64,000 nt of DNA. Origin: Helicovermis profundi. GTDB lineage: Bacteria > Bacillota > Clostridia > Peptostreptococcales > Acidaminobacteraceae. Positions 51,290 through 60,717 of this stretch are shown one piece after another. Location of the stretch: the NCBI RefSeq assembly GCF_033097505.1, contig NZ_AP028654.1, forward strand, positions 1,384,001-1,448,000. The letters run 5' to 3'. How positions within the stretch are numbered: position 1 is the first letter of the stretch; each line of letters opens with the position of its first letter. Both the position numbers and the translations under genes were made by a program. The notes under the pieces were generated by a model, which had not been told where the DNA came from, made no database searches, and was given only the letters and a program-made list of their open reading frames with translations.

Positions 51290-53053
51290 ATTATAAATAT
51301 CTTTGTAATGGTCTTTAAAGCTATACATTCTATTGTCAGCGATTTTAAGAATTTCACTTTTATCATGTGAATCTAGTGGGTATTCAGAAATACCATAACT
51401 AAAGGAACAGCTAAATTTTGTATCTTCATACTGTATAAAATTAGAAGTAAAGTATACAAGCAAATTTTCCATTGCAACTTCCATTTCGATTTTTCTTAAT
51501 GTAGAGGAAATCCAAACAAATTCATCTCCGCCAAGTCTAGCAAAAATATCGGTTTTTTTTGTCATTTTTTTTAATTTTCTAGCAAAAGTATTTATTAGCT
51601 TATCACCAGCGAGGTGACCATAAGTATCATTAATTTTTTTTAACCCGTTAATATCAATAATAGATGCACAAAACATTGCTTTATCAATTACTGCTTTATT
51701 AAAAAACTCTAGGTAAAGCGTTTCAAAATATGAACGGTTGTAGATATCGGTTAATCTATCATATTGTGATAAATAGTTAGTTTCTTTGTATAAATTAAAC
51801 ATTTTCAATGCATTTTCAATTTGAATGCTTATAAATTCCATTAATTCTACATCATAATGATCAAAAACATTTTTTTCGGTGGAATCAATAGAAATGATTC
51901 CATAGAATTTATTATTAAAGTAAATTGAAGTTGTTAGTGCAGATTTTATGGGAATATTTATAGTTGGAAGAAGCATAGTATTATCACCATATTTTTTTAA
52001 ATCATTTAAAATAATAGATTTTTTTGTTTTTCCTTTTGTTTCTTTATAGTAAAACGTATTTTTATATTCAAGATTTAATTTTTCTATCTCATTAAGCTTA
52101 TAACCCTTAGATGTAAAGCACTTTAATATATTGTTTTCATTTACAATAAATACTGACCCAATTTGAGTTTTTTTAATTGATGATAATGATTTTTCAAGTA
52201 ATAAATCCATTAAGGTCTTAAGATCTGTTGTATTAAGAATTGCAAAACTTATTTCTATCATTGATTCGAGTAGTAAAACAATTCGTTTATTATTTTTAAA
52301 TGCAATGTTTTTTTCAGTTATGTCAAGAACTGTTCCGATAATTCCTTTAAATGAATTAATTTCATCCTTTACAATATTTTTTGTAATTAGTAAATCGCGT
52401 TTATCATTATTAGGAAGGGTAACTGTCTTTTCATATCTTTGAAGATTGCTAGAATTTATAAGTTCTTCGTCTTTTTGTAAGTAAAACTCACTAAGTTCTT
52501 CTCCATATAGTTGTGTAGTTGATTTTCCCAAAATATCTTCTTTTGAGGATTTAAATAAATCAATAAAAGACTGATTAACTAGTTTATATACTGATGAAGA
52601 ATTTTTATAGAAAACAGGGTATGGAAAAGCATCTATTATACTTTGTAAGAAGTTCATATGTTTAGCAATAATCATTTGCTGATTTTTCATGCTAGTTATT
52701 TCTTCTAAAAAAATATATATAATTTCTTCTTCTTTTTCTGTGTCTAAAATTGCACTGCATTTAACCCATTTATAATTAGACTTATCAATCATAACTCTAA
52801 ATTCAAAGTCTTTTATTTTTTTAAATTTATTTAAAGTAGTGAAAAAACTATTAATTAGGGTTCTATCTTCAATAAATACTACTTTATTAAGCAATTCATC
52901 TAAGTTATTACTTTTGTTTTTGAATTCATTTGTAACATTGATAATCTTCTTTATTTCATCTGAAAGTACAATCTCATTCCTATGTGGATAAATAATTACA
53001 AGACCAATACTATTTAGTTTTAGTAATTCAATTATAAGATCATATTTTTTCAT
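51287..53053 (-). CDS. PAS-GAF-GGDEF diguanylate cyclase
   Basis: A 588-residue soluble protein. Residues about 10-120 and 135-250 look like PAS domains (the second with FPYPVFYKNSSSVYKLVNQS and a PAC end), residues 265-420 a GAF domain (FYGIISIDST), and residues 425-588 a GGDEF domain with RLTDIYNRSYFE and the intact active site FARLGGDEFVW. The I-site position reads KKTD where active product-inhibited enzymes have RxxD. It probably makes c-di-GMP in response to a cytoplasmic ligand. No EAL or PilZ gene is nearby. Confidence 0.92.
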   Translation of the reverse strand: MKKYDLIIELLKLNSIGLVIIYPHRNEIVLSDEIKKIINVTNEFKNKSNNLDELLNKVVFIEDRTLINSFFTTLNKFKKIKDFEFRVMIDKSNYKWVKCSAILDTEKEEEIIYIFLEEITSMKNQQMIIAKHMNFLQSIIDAFPYPVFYKNSSSVYKLVNQSFIDLFKSSKEDILGKSTTQLYGEELSEFYLQKDEELINSSNLQRYEKTVTLPNNDKRDLLITKNIVKDEINSFKGIIGTVLDITEKNIAFKNNKRIVLLLESMIEISFAILNTTDLKTLMDLLLEKSLSSIKKTQIGSVFIVNENNILKCFTSKGYKLNEIEKLNLEYKNTFYYKETKGKTKKSIILNDLKKYGDNTMLLPTINIPIKSALTTSIYFNNKFYGIISIDSTEKNVFDHYDVELMEFISIQIENALKMFNLYKETNYLSQYDRLTDIYNRSYFETLYLEFFNKAVIDKAMFCASIIDINGLKKINDTYGHLAGDKLINTFARKLKKMTKKTDIFARLGGDEFVWISSTLRKIEMEVAMENLLVYFTSNFIQYEDTKFSCSFSYGISEYPLDSHDKSEILKIADNRMYSFKDHYKDIYN

Positions 53054-53100
53054 ATTGCCCGCCTTGAAAGTTATTTATATTCTATTTTATCATAAAAATA

Positions 53101-53134
53101 TAAAAAAAAAAGCACGATATCTAATATCGTGCTT
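53101..53134 (-). terminator. Terminator of the DUF5320 gene
   Basis: On the minus strand AAGCACGATAT and ATATCGTGCTT pair around three bases, followed by a run of ten T with the gene ending six bases upstream. Confidence 0.9.
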
Positions 53135-53139
53135 AAGAA

Positions 53140-53388
53140 TTACCAAAATCTTCTGCCTCTACCTTGAAGAGTCCTAGGTGAATTTCTTCTGCCTCTGCCT
53201 CTTCCAAAACCTCTTCCATTTCCATAAAAATCAGTTTCAACTTCATCATTAACATTAGTTCTATTTCTTAGTCTAAAATTTCTTCTAGGAAGGGTGTTGC
53301 TAGTAGTAGTTCTACTATTACAATCACCTAAGCCTCTTCCAGTCATTGGACCCTCTTCATTTGGACCTCTTCTATTAAAGTTAGCCAT
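53140..53388 (-). CDS. DUF5320-type small RG-rich protein
   Basis: An 82-residue protein. The N-terminus GPNEEGPMTGRGLGDCN is the hallmark of DUF5320 proteins, which in anaerobes often sit beside NifX/NifB-type iron-molybdenum cofactor proteins and Mrp ATPases. The rest is rich in Arg, Gly and Asn (GRGFGRGRGRRNSPRTLQGR), so it is strongly basic and probably disordered; the one cysteine is C23. AGGAGATGACTTAA precedes the ATG. A strong promoter with twin palindromes lies upstream. No partner gene of the usual cluster is present. Function unknown. Confidence 0.75.
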   Translation of the reverse strand: MANFNRRGPNEEGPMTGRGLGDCNSRTTTSNTLPRRNFRLRNRTNVNDEVETDFYGNGRGFGRGRGRRNSPRTLQGRGRRFW

Positions 53389-53413
53389 TTAAGTCATCTC
53401 CTCAATCTATATA

Positions 53414-53465
53414 TGGCATATGCCTCTTTACAATCTAATTATAGCACGTTTATGGCATATGTCAA
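53414..53465 (-). promoter_or_regulatory. DUF5320 promoter with twin palindromic operators
   Basis: On the minus strand TTGACA (53460-53465), 16 bases, TATAAT (53438-53443). The palindrome TGGCATATGTCA (53453-53464) overlaps the -35 and a second, GGCATATGCC (53415-53424), lies downstream of the start. Their centres are 39 bp apart. Two like palindromes around one promoter suggest a dimeric repressor. Confidence 0.75.
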
Positions 53466-53521
53466 CTATAATTGAAAATAATTATCAATTATAGTTTGAG
53501 TTGATTTTGTAAATTTTAGCT

Positions 53522-55492
53522 TTAAATATTTTTAGGAAATACAACTGTAAATTTTACTCCTTTTTCATCAGAAAATAATTCTATTTTTCCTTGTAATGAT
53601 TTATTTACAATATTGTAAATAATATTTAGTCCAAGTCCCATGCCTCCATTGCCTCGTTTAGTTGTAAAAAAAGGTTCGAATACTTTTTTTTGATTTTCTT
53701 TAGATATACCTCTGCCGTTATCGGAATAAACTATTTTAACATAATTTTCTTTTTCTTTAGTAAGCTCTATATGAATATTTCCGCCATCTTTGTTATCGAA
53801 TCCATGGTTTATTGAATTCATAGTTAAATTAGTAATGATTTGTGTAATAGCTGATGGAAAAGTATTAACCCGTACATTGTCATCATAAAGGTAGTCAATT
53901 TTCACATTATGTTTTTTAGTAATTGGTTTTAGATTTAAAACTATGTTATTAATATAATCGGTTAAATTAAATTCTCTTTTTTCCATAATACTATTATCAG
54001 CTGATATTTCTTTAAACCTGGTAATTATATTTACAGCAGACTTAAGATTATTTAAAATAATCATTGAGTTTTCTATATTGAGATCAACGAGTTCGCTAAA
54101 TTTTGTTTTAGTAAGTTTCTTATCTTCATATAATTGCTTTATATTTTTTAGTTCTTTTGTAGAAAAAGTAATTGCAGTTATCGCTATGCCTATTGGGGTA
54201 TTTATTTCGTGAGAAATGCCAGCAACTACTCTGCTTAATGAAGCTTGTTTTTCTGCTTCTATTAATCGATCTTGAGTTTCTTCTATAAGTAAAAGAGATT
54301 CATTTAATTTAGTGTTAGTATTTTCAAGTTCTATTTGTTTGTTTTGTAACTTAAACATAGATAGCTCTAATTCATGGTTTGTCATATTTAGGAGTTTAGT
54401 TCTTCTTTCAACTTTAGAATTCAATTTATCATTTAATTCTTCAAGTTCATATTTAGCGTTTTCTAGTAGTTCGTTGGTTTCTAAAATCACTTTGTTTTTT
54501 GATGTTAATTCTACTTCTATTTTTTTACGATTTTCCAGTTCCTGAGTAAGTTCTAAAGTTTTTGTTTGTACTTTCTTTTTTAATGTATTATTCCACTGAA
54601 TGAAAAGAAGAATGATAATTAAGAGTATAAGAGACGCTATAACAATTCCTAAAATAAATTGTCGTGAATATGAAGTTTTATAAACACCAAAAGAAATCCA
54701 TCTATTTTGTATTTGGTCTTTCTTTTTGTTATTCATTGATTTTATGCCTTTATTAAAAATCGATATAAGTTCTTTATAATCATCGCGAACTCCAATAGAC
54801 AAATTAAAAGTATAATCAAGTGGATAAGCTATTTTTATATTTGTAATATTATATTTATTGATATAGTAAGATGTTTGGCCAGTATCGAGTACAATTGCAT
54901 CTGCGTTTCCAGTGCTTAATGTAAGAAGTGCATCTTTTACATTATTAACATAAGAAAAAGATAGGTATGGGTAAGTTTTTAGCATATAATCATTAATAGC
55001 ATATCCTTTAATAATTAGAATTTTTTTACCTTTAAGTGATTCAATTCCTTTTGAATTATCAAATGTTTTTCTAGTTAATATATTATTGCTATTTTCAATA
55101 TATGGGTTTGTAAATAAAGTATATTTTGATCTTTCTTCTGTATCAACAGCAGCACCGATAATATCTATTTTCTTATTTTCAAGATTTTTAAGTATTTCAT
55201 CCCAATTGTTTAGTTTTACAACTTTTATATTTAGATTATATTCATTAGAAATCCACCTTATATAATCAGCTGCAATTCCTTGATAATTACCATTTTCATC
55301 AATGTATTCTACAGGAGCAAACATAGGATCAGGAGCAATATATAGTACAGGATGATTTTTAATGAAGTTAATTTCATCGCTTGTTAATACGCTGTCATTA
55401 GCATTATAGACGTATATTGATATTAAAGCTAATATAGAAAATAAAATCAATATACTTATTTTTTTACCTATAAAAATTTTTTTAATATTCAT
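53522..55492 (-). CDS. Orphan sensor histidine kinase with SBP_bac_3 domain
   Basis: About 656 residues. An N-terminal helix is followed by a SBP_bac_3 domain (about 38-268: FIKNHPVLYIAPDPMFAPVE, GIAADYIRWISNEYN, FTNPYIENSNNILTR), a membrane helix near 278-300, a long coiled coil (305-425), HisKA VAGISHEINTPIGIAITA and an HATPase (LTMNSINHGF, DNGRGISKENQ, GGMGLGLNI). It resembles the kinase at 35858 in layout but has a coiled coil instead of a PAS domain. No response regulator is adjacent. I chose the ATG at 55492; the GTG at 55498 lies in the ribosome binding site. Confidence 0.92.
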   Translation of the reverse strand: MNIKKIFIGKKISILILFSILALISIYVYNANDSVLTSDEINFIKNHPVLYIAPDPMFAPVEYIDENGNYQGIAADYIRWISNEYNLNIKVVKLNNWDEILKNLENKKIDIIGAAVDTEERSKYTLFTNPYIENSNNILTRKTFDNSKGIESLKGKKILIIKGYAINDYMLKTYPYLSFSYVNNVKDALLTLSTGNADAIVLDTGQTSYYINKYNITNIKIAYPLDYTFNLSIGVRDDYKELISIFNKGIKSMNNKKKDQIQNRWISFGVYKTSYSRQFILGIVIASLILLIIILLFIQWNNTLKKKVQTKTLELTQELENRKKIEVELTSKNKVILETNELLENAKYELEELNDKLNSKVERRTKLLNMTNHELELSMFKLQNKQIELENTNTKLNESLLLIEETQDRLIEAEKQASLSRVVAGISHEINTPIGIAITAITFSTKELKNIKQLYEDKKLTKTKFSELVDLNIENSMIILNNLKSAVNIITRFKEISADNSIMEKREFNLTDYINNIVLNLKPITKKHNVKIDYLYDDNVRVNTFPSAITQIITNLTMNSINHGFDNKDGGNIHIELTKEKENYVKIVYSDNGRGISKENQKKVFEPFFTTKRGNGGMGLGLNIIYNIVNKSLQGKIELFSDEKGVKFTVVFPKNI

Positions 55493-55639
55493 ACGCACCT
55501 CGCTATCATTTATCTATTACCCAATATAATTATAAAAATTCATACTATTTTAATCATATTTTAATGTTATAGTAAATGTATTTTAAATTTTAAGGAGTAG
55601 TCTATAAATATAATATAACTTAGAAGTCGAGGAGGAAAT

Positions 55640-56122
55640 ATGAATATAACATTAGAAAAAATTGATTTGTTAAAAGAAAGAGCTAATGTAAGTTATACTG
55701 AGGCAAAAGATGCTCTTGAACACACTGATGGCGATATTGTTGAAGCTCTTATATATTTAGAAAAAGATGATAAGATTAGGAATAGTAGATTTTCTAAAAA
55801 ATCGAAAAATGATAATTATTACCACGAAAAAAAGGGAAAAGATTTTATAGAGTCTTTTAAGAAAAACATTAAATCTATTCACGAATGCAACTTTTTTATT
55901 AGAAAAAAATCTAGAACGTATTTAAATATCCCACTATCATTTGCTATTTTGTTTGGAATATTTTTAATTCCATATTCTTTAGTATTTCTTGCATTTACAT
56001 TTGTATTCGGCTTTAAACTTGAAATAAGAAAGGGTGAAAAAAAGTATTCTTTTAGATCGAATGATAATAATAATGAAGATATAAATGAAAGTGAAAAAGT
56101 AGATATCAACAAAAAAAATTAA
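55640..56122 (+). CDS. UBA-like/DUF4342 membrane protein
   Basis: A 160-residue protein. Residues 3-45 form a UBA-like three-helix domain (LLKERANVSYTEAKDALEHT, then GDIVEALIYLE) of the type seen in EF-Ts and NAC. A lysine-rich stretch follows, then a hydrophobic region (IPLSFAILFGIFLIPYSLVF and on) that fits one or two membrane helices, and a charged tail. This is the DUF4342 layout, often next to an OmpR-type two-component system as here. GAGGAGGAAAT precedes the ATG. Function unknown; possibly a membrane target or regulator of the adjacent kinase. Confidence 0.8.
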   Translation: MNITLEKIDLLKERANVSYTEAKDALEHTDGDIVEALIYLEKDDKIRNSRFSKKSKNDNYYHEKKGKDFIESFKKNIKSIHECNFFIRKKSRTYLNIPLSFAILFGIFLIPYSLVFLAFTFVFGFKLEIRKGEKKYSFRSNDNNNEDINESEKVDINKKN

Positions 56123-56145
56123 AATGAGTAAAACTTAAGATTATT

Positions 56146-56200
56146 AGAGTTTCTTTTTTCGGAGGATTTTCCTTTATAAGTAAAGATTCTCTTTTTTTTT
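56146..56200 (+). terminator. Terminator after the DUF4342 gene
   Basis: AGAGTTTCTTT and AAAGATTCTCT pair with a small internal loop, enclosing GGA/TCC pairing, followed by nine T. Confidence 0.7.
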
Positions 56201-56252
56201 AGAATATTAGTTTCAAATAATGTATAATGAAAATAAAACAAAGAGGTGCATT

Positions 56253-56948
56253 ATGGCTAAAAAAATACTAATTGTAGAAGATGAAGTTAAAATAGCAAGG
56301 TTTCTTGAACTAGAATTAAATCATGAAGGATATATCGTTGAATTGTCGCATGATGGTAGAGAGGGGTTAAATAAGGGACTTGAAAATAGCTATGATTTAA
56401 TCCTTTTGGATGTAATGCTTCCAAGTTTAAACGGTATGGAAGTTTGTAGACGAATAAGACAATCATTATCTGTACCAATAATGATGCTTACTGCTAAAGA
56501 TGATACTATGGATAAAGTAATGGGTCTTGATATTGGCGCTGACGACTATATGACAAAACCTTTTGCAATTGAAGAGCTATTAGCACGCATTAGGAAAATT
56601 TTTAGAAATAAGAAAAATGTAGTTAAAGAAACACATTTATTAGAAAGTGGAAAGTTGGTTATAAATCAAGATCAACATTCTGTTATGTATAATAATGAAA
56701 CTATTGTGTTAACAAAGAAAGAATATGATTTATTAGAATATTTAATTGAAAACACTGGCATTGCACTTAGTAGGGAGCAAATACTTGAAAATGTTTGGGG
56801 TTTTGATTACTTTGGTGATACAAACGTAGTAGATGTTTATGTAAGATATCTAAGGACAAAAATTGATATAAAATTTAATGTAAAATTGATTCATACTGTA
56901 CGAGGCGTAGGATATTTATTTAAAAATGATAGCCTAACAGACGATTAA
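56253..56948 (+). CDS. OmpR/PhoB-family response regulator
   Basis: A 231-residue regulator: receiver with LIVEDEVKIARFLELEL, phosphorylated Asp in LILLDVMLPSLNG, switch Lys in DYMTKPFAIEEL, and a winged-helix domain with TKKEYDLLEYLIENTG and YVRYLRTKID. The frame is open from 56220, but AGAGGTG fits ATG 56253. It should bind direct repeats with about 11-bp spacing. It is followed after 34 bases by its kinase. Confidence 0.95.
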   Translation: MAKKILIVEDEVKIARFLELELNHEGYIVELSHDGREGLNKGLENSYDLILLDVMLPSLNGMEVCRRIRQSLSVPIMMLTAKDDTMDKVMGLDIGADDYMTKPFAIEELLARIRKIFRNKKNVVKETHLLESGKLVINQDQHSVMYNNETIVLTKKEYDLLEYLIENTGIALSREQILENVWGFDYFGDTNVVDVYVRYLRTKIDIKFNVKLIHTVRGVGYLFKNDSLTDD

Positions 56949-56982
56949 TATATTGTTCTACTATGTTTTTTAAGAGGTGATT

Positions 56983-58491
56983 ATGAAGAAAAATATAAAA
57001 TTAAATAAAAAAAAAGATATTATTATTCAAAAAATTGATAAAAAAAGCAAATATGATACTAATAAAAAAAATGGAAAAAAAGAAAAAAAAAATCATTCAA
57101 ATCCATTTATTAAATTATTTGCTGCTCAAAGTAAAATGTTTTCTCTTTTTAGATTTAATATTGGATTTAAATTAACTCTTGAAATAACTGTTCTTTTTAT
57201 AAGCTTAATGATTATACTTAATCTAGTTCTTTTTTATGTTGGAAGTTCATTTTTTTATTTTCAAGCCAAAGATGACCTTAAAGTATTTACAAAATATGCG
57301 GAAGAAACATATACTTTAACTAAGAATGTAAACTCGATTAATACACTTCTTGAAGACAAGAATATTGATTTCTATATTTATGATTCAAAGTATAATCTTA
57401 TATATTCTAATAATCAAGTAGGAGTAAAATATTCGGAAGAATCTACTAAGTTTAACGTGTTTAAGCTGAATTTTCCGAGTGTAATTAATTACAGAGACGC
57501 TTTTTATATTGATGAAAATAACTATTTAGTCTTATCTAAGATTCTTACTATGCCTTACAAAAAAAATATATATGGAATGCTAATTATTAGTTCGATATTA
57601 AGTTTTATATTATTAATCGTTGTAATATCTTCTTCAAATAAAATTACTAAAAGTCATTTATATCCTATAAAAGTTATGACTGATAAAGTAAAAAGTATTT
57701 CATCAAATAATCTAAGCACAAGATTAGATGTTAGTGGAACAAAAGATGAACTAAAAGACTTGGCAGAAGAATTTAATAAAATGATAAATGAAATTGAATA
57801 TTCATATGAACAGCAGAAAGTGTTTGTGTCGGATGCATCTCACGAACTTAGAACCCCTATTGCAGTTGTAAAAGGATACGCAAATTTATTAAATAGATGG
57901 GGTAAGGATGATGAAAAAATTTTAGATGAGAGTGTTGATGCTATTATTGAAGAAACTGATAACATGCAAACTCTAGTTGAAAATTTGCTTTTCATTGCGA
58001 GAAATGATAAAAACGCCTTAAAAATAGAGAAAGATTATTTTAGCTTACAAGGATTAGTATGTGATATTTATAAAGAAACTAAAATGATAGATAATGATCA
58101 TGTTTTTTCGTGTGTTAATGATTTTGTGGGAGAATATTATGGTTCTCATGATTCATTAAAGCAAGCTATTAGAATATTTATGGATAATAGTATTAAATAT
58201 ACTCAATCAGGAGGATATATTAAAGTTAAACTTAAAGAGTCTGCTAAAGACATATTCTTAACTATAGAAGACAATGGAATCGGTATGGCAAAGGAAGATA
58301 TTGAAAAAGTTTTTGATAGATTTTATAGAGCTGATAAGTCGAGAGCTAAAATCAAGGAAAATAGTAGTGGAAATGGACTAGGGCTTGCCATAGCAAAGAT
58401 AATTATTGCTAAACACGATGGATTAATTCATGTTGAAAGCGAACTAAATATTGGAACTAAAATCACAATAATTTTACCTAAAAATAAATGA
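56983..58491 (+). CDS. Sensor histidine kinase (OmpR-type partner) with lysine-rich N-terminus
   Basis: About 502 residues. The first 60 residues are extremely lysine-rich (NKKNGKKEKKNHSNP) and precede TM1 (LTLEITVLFISLMIILNLVL). An extracytoplasmic loop of about 100 residues, TM2 (GMLIISSILSFILLIVVISS), HAMP, HisKA FVSDASHELRTPIAVVKGYA and HATPase (IFMDNSIKYTQ, DNGIGMAKEDI, GNGLGLAIAK) follow. The ATG at 56983 fits AAGAGGTG; the GTG at 56977 is inside that site. Likely envelope-stress sensing; signal unknown. Confidence 0.94.
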   Translation: MKKNIKLNKKKDIIIQKIDKKSKYDTNKKNGKKEKKNHSNPFIKLFAAQSKMFSLFRFNIGFKLTLEITVLFISLMIILNLVLFYVGSSFFYFQAKDDLKVFTKYAEETYTLTKNVNSINTLLEDKNIDFYIYDSKYNLIYSNNQVGVKYSEESTKFNVFKLNFPSVINYRDAFYIDENNYLVLSKILTMPYKKNIYGMLIISSILSFILLIVVISSSNKITKSHLYPIKVMTDKVKSISSNNLSTRLDVSGTKDELKDLAEEFNKMINEIEYSYEQQKVFVSDASHELRTPIAVVKGYANLLNRWGKDDEKILDESVDAIIEETDNMQTLVENLLFIARNDKNALKIEKDYFSLQGLVCDIYKETKMIDNDHVFSCVNDFVGEYYGSHDSLKQAIRIFMDNSIKYTQSGGYIKVKLKESAKDIFLTIEDNGIGMAKEDIEKVFDRFYRADKSRAKIKENSSGNGLGLAIAKIIIAKHDGLIHVESELNIGTKITIILPKNK

Positions 58492-58520
58492 CCTTACAAA
58501 GAGTTAAGTAAGGTCATTTG
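58486..58520. terminator. Bidirectional terminator
   Basis: AAATGACCTTAC and GTAAGGTCATTT pair between the convergent kinase and Crp/Fnr genes. The T tract is short on the plus strand. Confidence 0.82.
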
Positions 58521-58522
58521 TT

Positions 58523-59230
58523 CTATTCATATAAATCTGCAGCAAGATTTTCAAGTTCATCCTTGTTAATAATAATTATTGAACTTTTTTCCTTTTTTAC
58601 TAGACCTTTATCTTGTAGGCCTTTTAAAGTTCTGTTTAAATGCCTATAGCTTGTTCCTAAAAGGTCAGCCATTTCAGTAAGTTTGTTTGTATTAATTCCA
58701 TCTACAAATTTCTTGTTTGAATCATCTCTACTTGAAGTCGCTAGTATATAGCTCGCTAGTCTGTTTTCTAGAGGATAAAGTAAATTTATAGAACTTGAAA
58801 GTGAGAATTCTTTTAACTTAACAACAAGGTGTTTATTAAGAAATTTAAGAAAAGTAATGTCGTTTTCTGTTAATTCTTTTAACTTTTTCATTTCAATTCC
58901 AATCATAACACATTCGCTGGTTGCAGTAATATTAGAATTTGCGGTAATATTTTGAATTAGTTCTATTTCTCCTATTATTTCAAGTGGGTTGAAAAATTTC
59001 ATAAGTAGTGATTTACCATTTTTTAAAAGTTTAAAAACTTTTGATTTACCCTCAACTTGAAAATAAAAGAATTCAACCGGTTCATCAGTAACACTAATAG
59101 ATTCACCTTTTTTAAATTTATGAATTTCTAAAAAAGATGAAATATCAGTATCAAATAAACTTTTAATTTCATATTTTTTTAAATAAAAACTCATCAATCC
59201 TTCATCAATAATTTTTTCTATTTGAATCAT
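58523..59230 (-). CDS. Crp/Fnr family transcriptional regulator (YeiL-like)
   Basis: A 235-residue regulator. The N-terminal cyclic-nucleotide-binding-type beta roll is seen in LEIHKFKKGESISVTDEPVE, then FFNPLEIIGEIELI; the C-terminal helix-turn-helix is EMADLLGTSYRHLNRTLKGL. The recognition helix resembles E. coli YeiL. It has few cysteines and no Fnr-type N-terminal cluster motif, so it is unlikely to bind an oxygen-sensing cluster. It lies downstream of the TCA operon on the same strand. Targets unknown. Confidence 0.87.
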   Translation of the reverse strand: MIQIEKIIDEGLMSFYLKKYEIKSLFDTDISSFLEIHKFKKGESISVTDEPVEFFYFQVEGKSKVFKLLKNGKSLLMKFFNPLEIIGEIELIQNITANSNITATSECVMIGIEMKKLKELTENDITFLKFLNKHLVVKLKEFSLSSSINLLYPLENRLASYILATSSRDDSNKKFVDGINTNKLTEMADLLGTSYRHLNRTLKGLQDKGLVKKEKSSIIIINKDELENLAADLYE

Positions 59231-59352
59231 CTCCTTGCCAATATATCAATTAGTGAAAATTTTGTATTCTATTTTTATATACGAATACATATATATTATA
59301 TAAAAAATTAAGTAATTTTTAAAGGGATAACTCTTAAATAAATGTATTTATA

Positions 59353-60705
59353 CTACTTTCTATCTATAATTGCTTTATATTTTCTGTGTTTATTTACAGA
59401 AATATAAGCAGGTCTTATTATTTTATCGTCTGATATTAATTGTTCTATTCTATGTGCACACCAACCAGCAATTCTTGCGGTAGCAAATAGTGGCGTATAT
59501 AATTCTGGTGGAATTTCTAACATACTATAAACAAAACCACTATATAAGTCAACATTGGCAGAAATAATTTTATTTTTTCCTTTTTTATCAAAAATTTCTT
59601 TGGTTAATTTTTCAATATTTGAATACAAATTATATTCATCAAGAGAGTCTTTTTCTTTAGCAAGTTTTAAGGCTTCTTTTTTTAATAGTTTAGCTCTAGG
59701 GTCGGAGTAAGTATAAACTGCATGCCCCATACCGTATATTAATCCTGTTTTATCAAAAGCAACTTTATTGATTATTTTTTCTAGATAAATTTTAAGATTT
59801 GCTTCATCTTTCCATTTTGTACAATTTTCTTTTATATCATTAACCATTTCAGTAACTTTTGAATTTGCTCCACCATGTTTTGGTCCTTTAAGTGAACCAA
59901 CTGCAGCTGCAATTGCTGAATAAGTATCAGTTCCACTTGAAGATACAACATGAGTTGCGAATGCAGAATTATTACCTCCACCATGTTCAGCATGTACAAC
60001 CAAAAGTAAATCTAATATTTCAGCTTCAGTTTTTGTATACTTATTATCACTCCTACATAAATGGAGTATATTTTCAGCAGTTGAAAGGGCATTGTCGGGT
60101 GAATGTATAATTAAACTTTTTTTATCAAAATAATGTGCTTTTGCTTGATAACCATAACTTATTATTGTTGGAAATTGAGCAATTAATTTAATACTTTGTC
60201 TTAAAATATTTTCAAGTGATATTCCATCTGGATTATAATCGTATGAATATAATACTAGAATACTTCTTTGTAATTTATTCATGATATTTTTGCTAGGAAT
60301 TTTTAAAATCATATTTTCTGTGAATTCATTTGGTAGCTCTCTTGAAGCACCAAGCATTTCATTAAACTGAGTTAATTCATTTTTATTTGGAAGTTCTCCA
60401 AATAAAAGTAAAAAAACTGTTTCTTCAAATCCTTTTCTTTTTTCACTTTGAAATGCATTTACGATATCAGAAAGCTCATATCCTCTATAATATAGTTTAC
60501 CGTTTATGGGTCTTTTAATATTATCAACTAATTCATATCCCTTAACTGAACCTACATGTGTTAATCCAACTTTAACACCAGTACCATTAGAATTTCTTAA
60601 ACCACGTTTTACATCGTTTTCTTTATAAAATGAAGGGGCAATTTTCGAATTCTTTTCAGCTAATTTTGTTAGTTCCTTAAAATATTTGTTATTTATTATT
60701 TCCAC
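59353..60705 (-). CDS. Citrate synthase (Si-type)
   Basis: A 450-residue citrate synthase. Catalytic segments are VVHAEHGGGNNSAFATHVVS, the GPKHGGANSKVTEM histidine region and YGMGHAVYTYSDPRAKLLKK (catalytic Asp follows); the C-terminal arginines lie in GFVYSMLEIPPELYTPLFAT and after. It condenses oxaloacetate and acetyl-CoA. The N-terminal extension of about 60 residues is typical of clostridial forms. It is the last gene of an acn-icd-citrate synthase operon, the set needed to make 2-oxoglutarate and glutamate in anaerobes. Confidence 0.94.
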   Translation of the reverse strand: MEIINNKYFKELTKLAEKNSKIAPSFYKENDVKRGLRNSNGTGVKVGLTHVGSVKGYELVDNIKRPINGKLYYRGYELSDIVNAFQSEKRKGFEETVFLLLFGELPNKNELTQFNEMLGASRELPNEFTENMILKIPSKNIMNKLQRSILVLYSYDYNPDGISLENILRQSIKLIAQFPTIISYGYQAKAHYFDKKSLIIHSPDNALSTAENILHLCRSDNKYTKTEAEILDLLLVVHAEHGGGNNSAFATHVVSSSGTDTYSAIAAAVGSLKGPKHGGANSKVTEMVNDIKENCTKWKDEANLKIYLEKIINKVAFDKTGLIYGMGHAVYTYSDPRAKLLKKEALKLAKEKDSLDEYNLYSNIEKLTKEIFDKKGKNKIISANVDLYSGFVYSMLEIPPELYTPLFATARIAGWCAHRIEQLISDDKIIRPAYISVNKHRKYKAIIDRK

Positions 60706-60717
60706 GACATACCTCCA

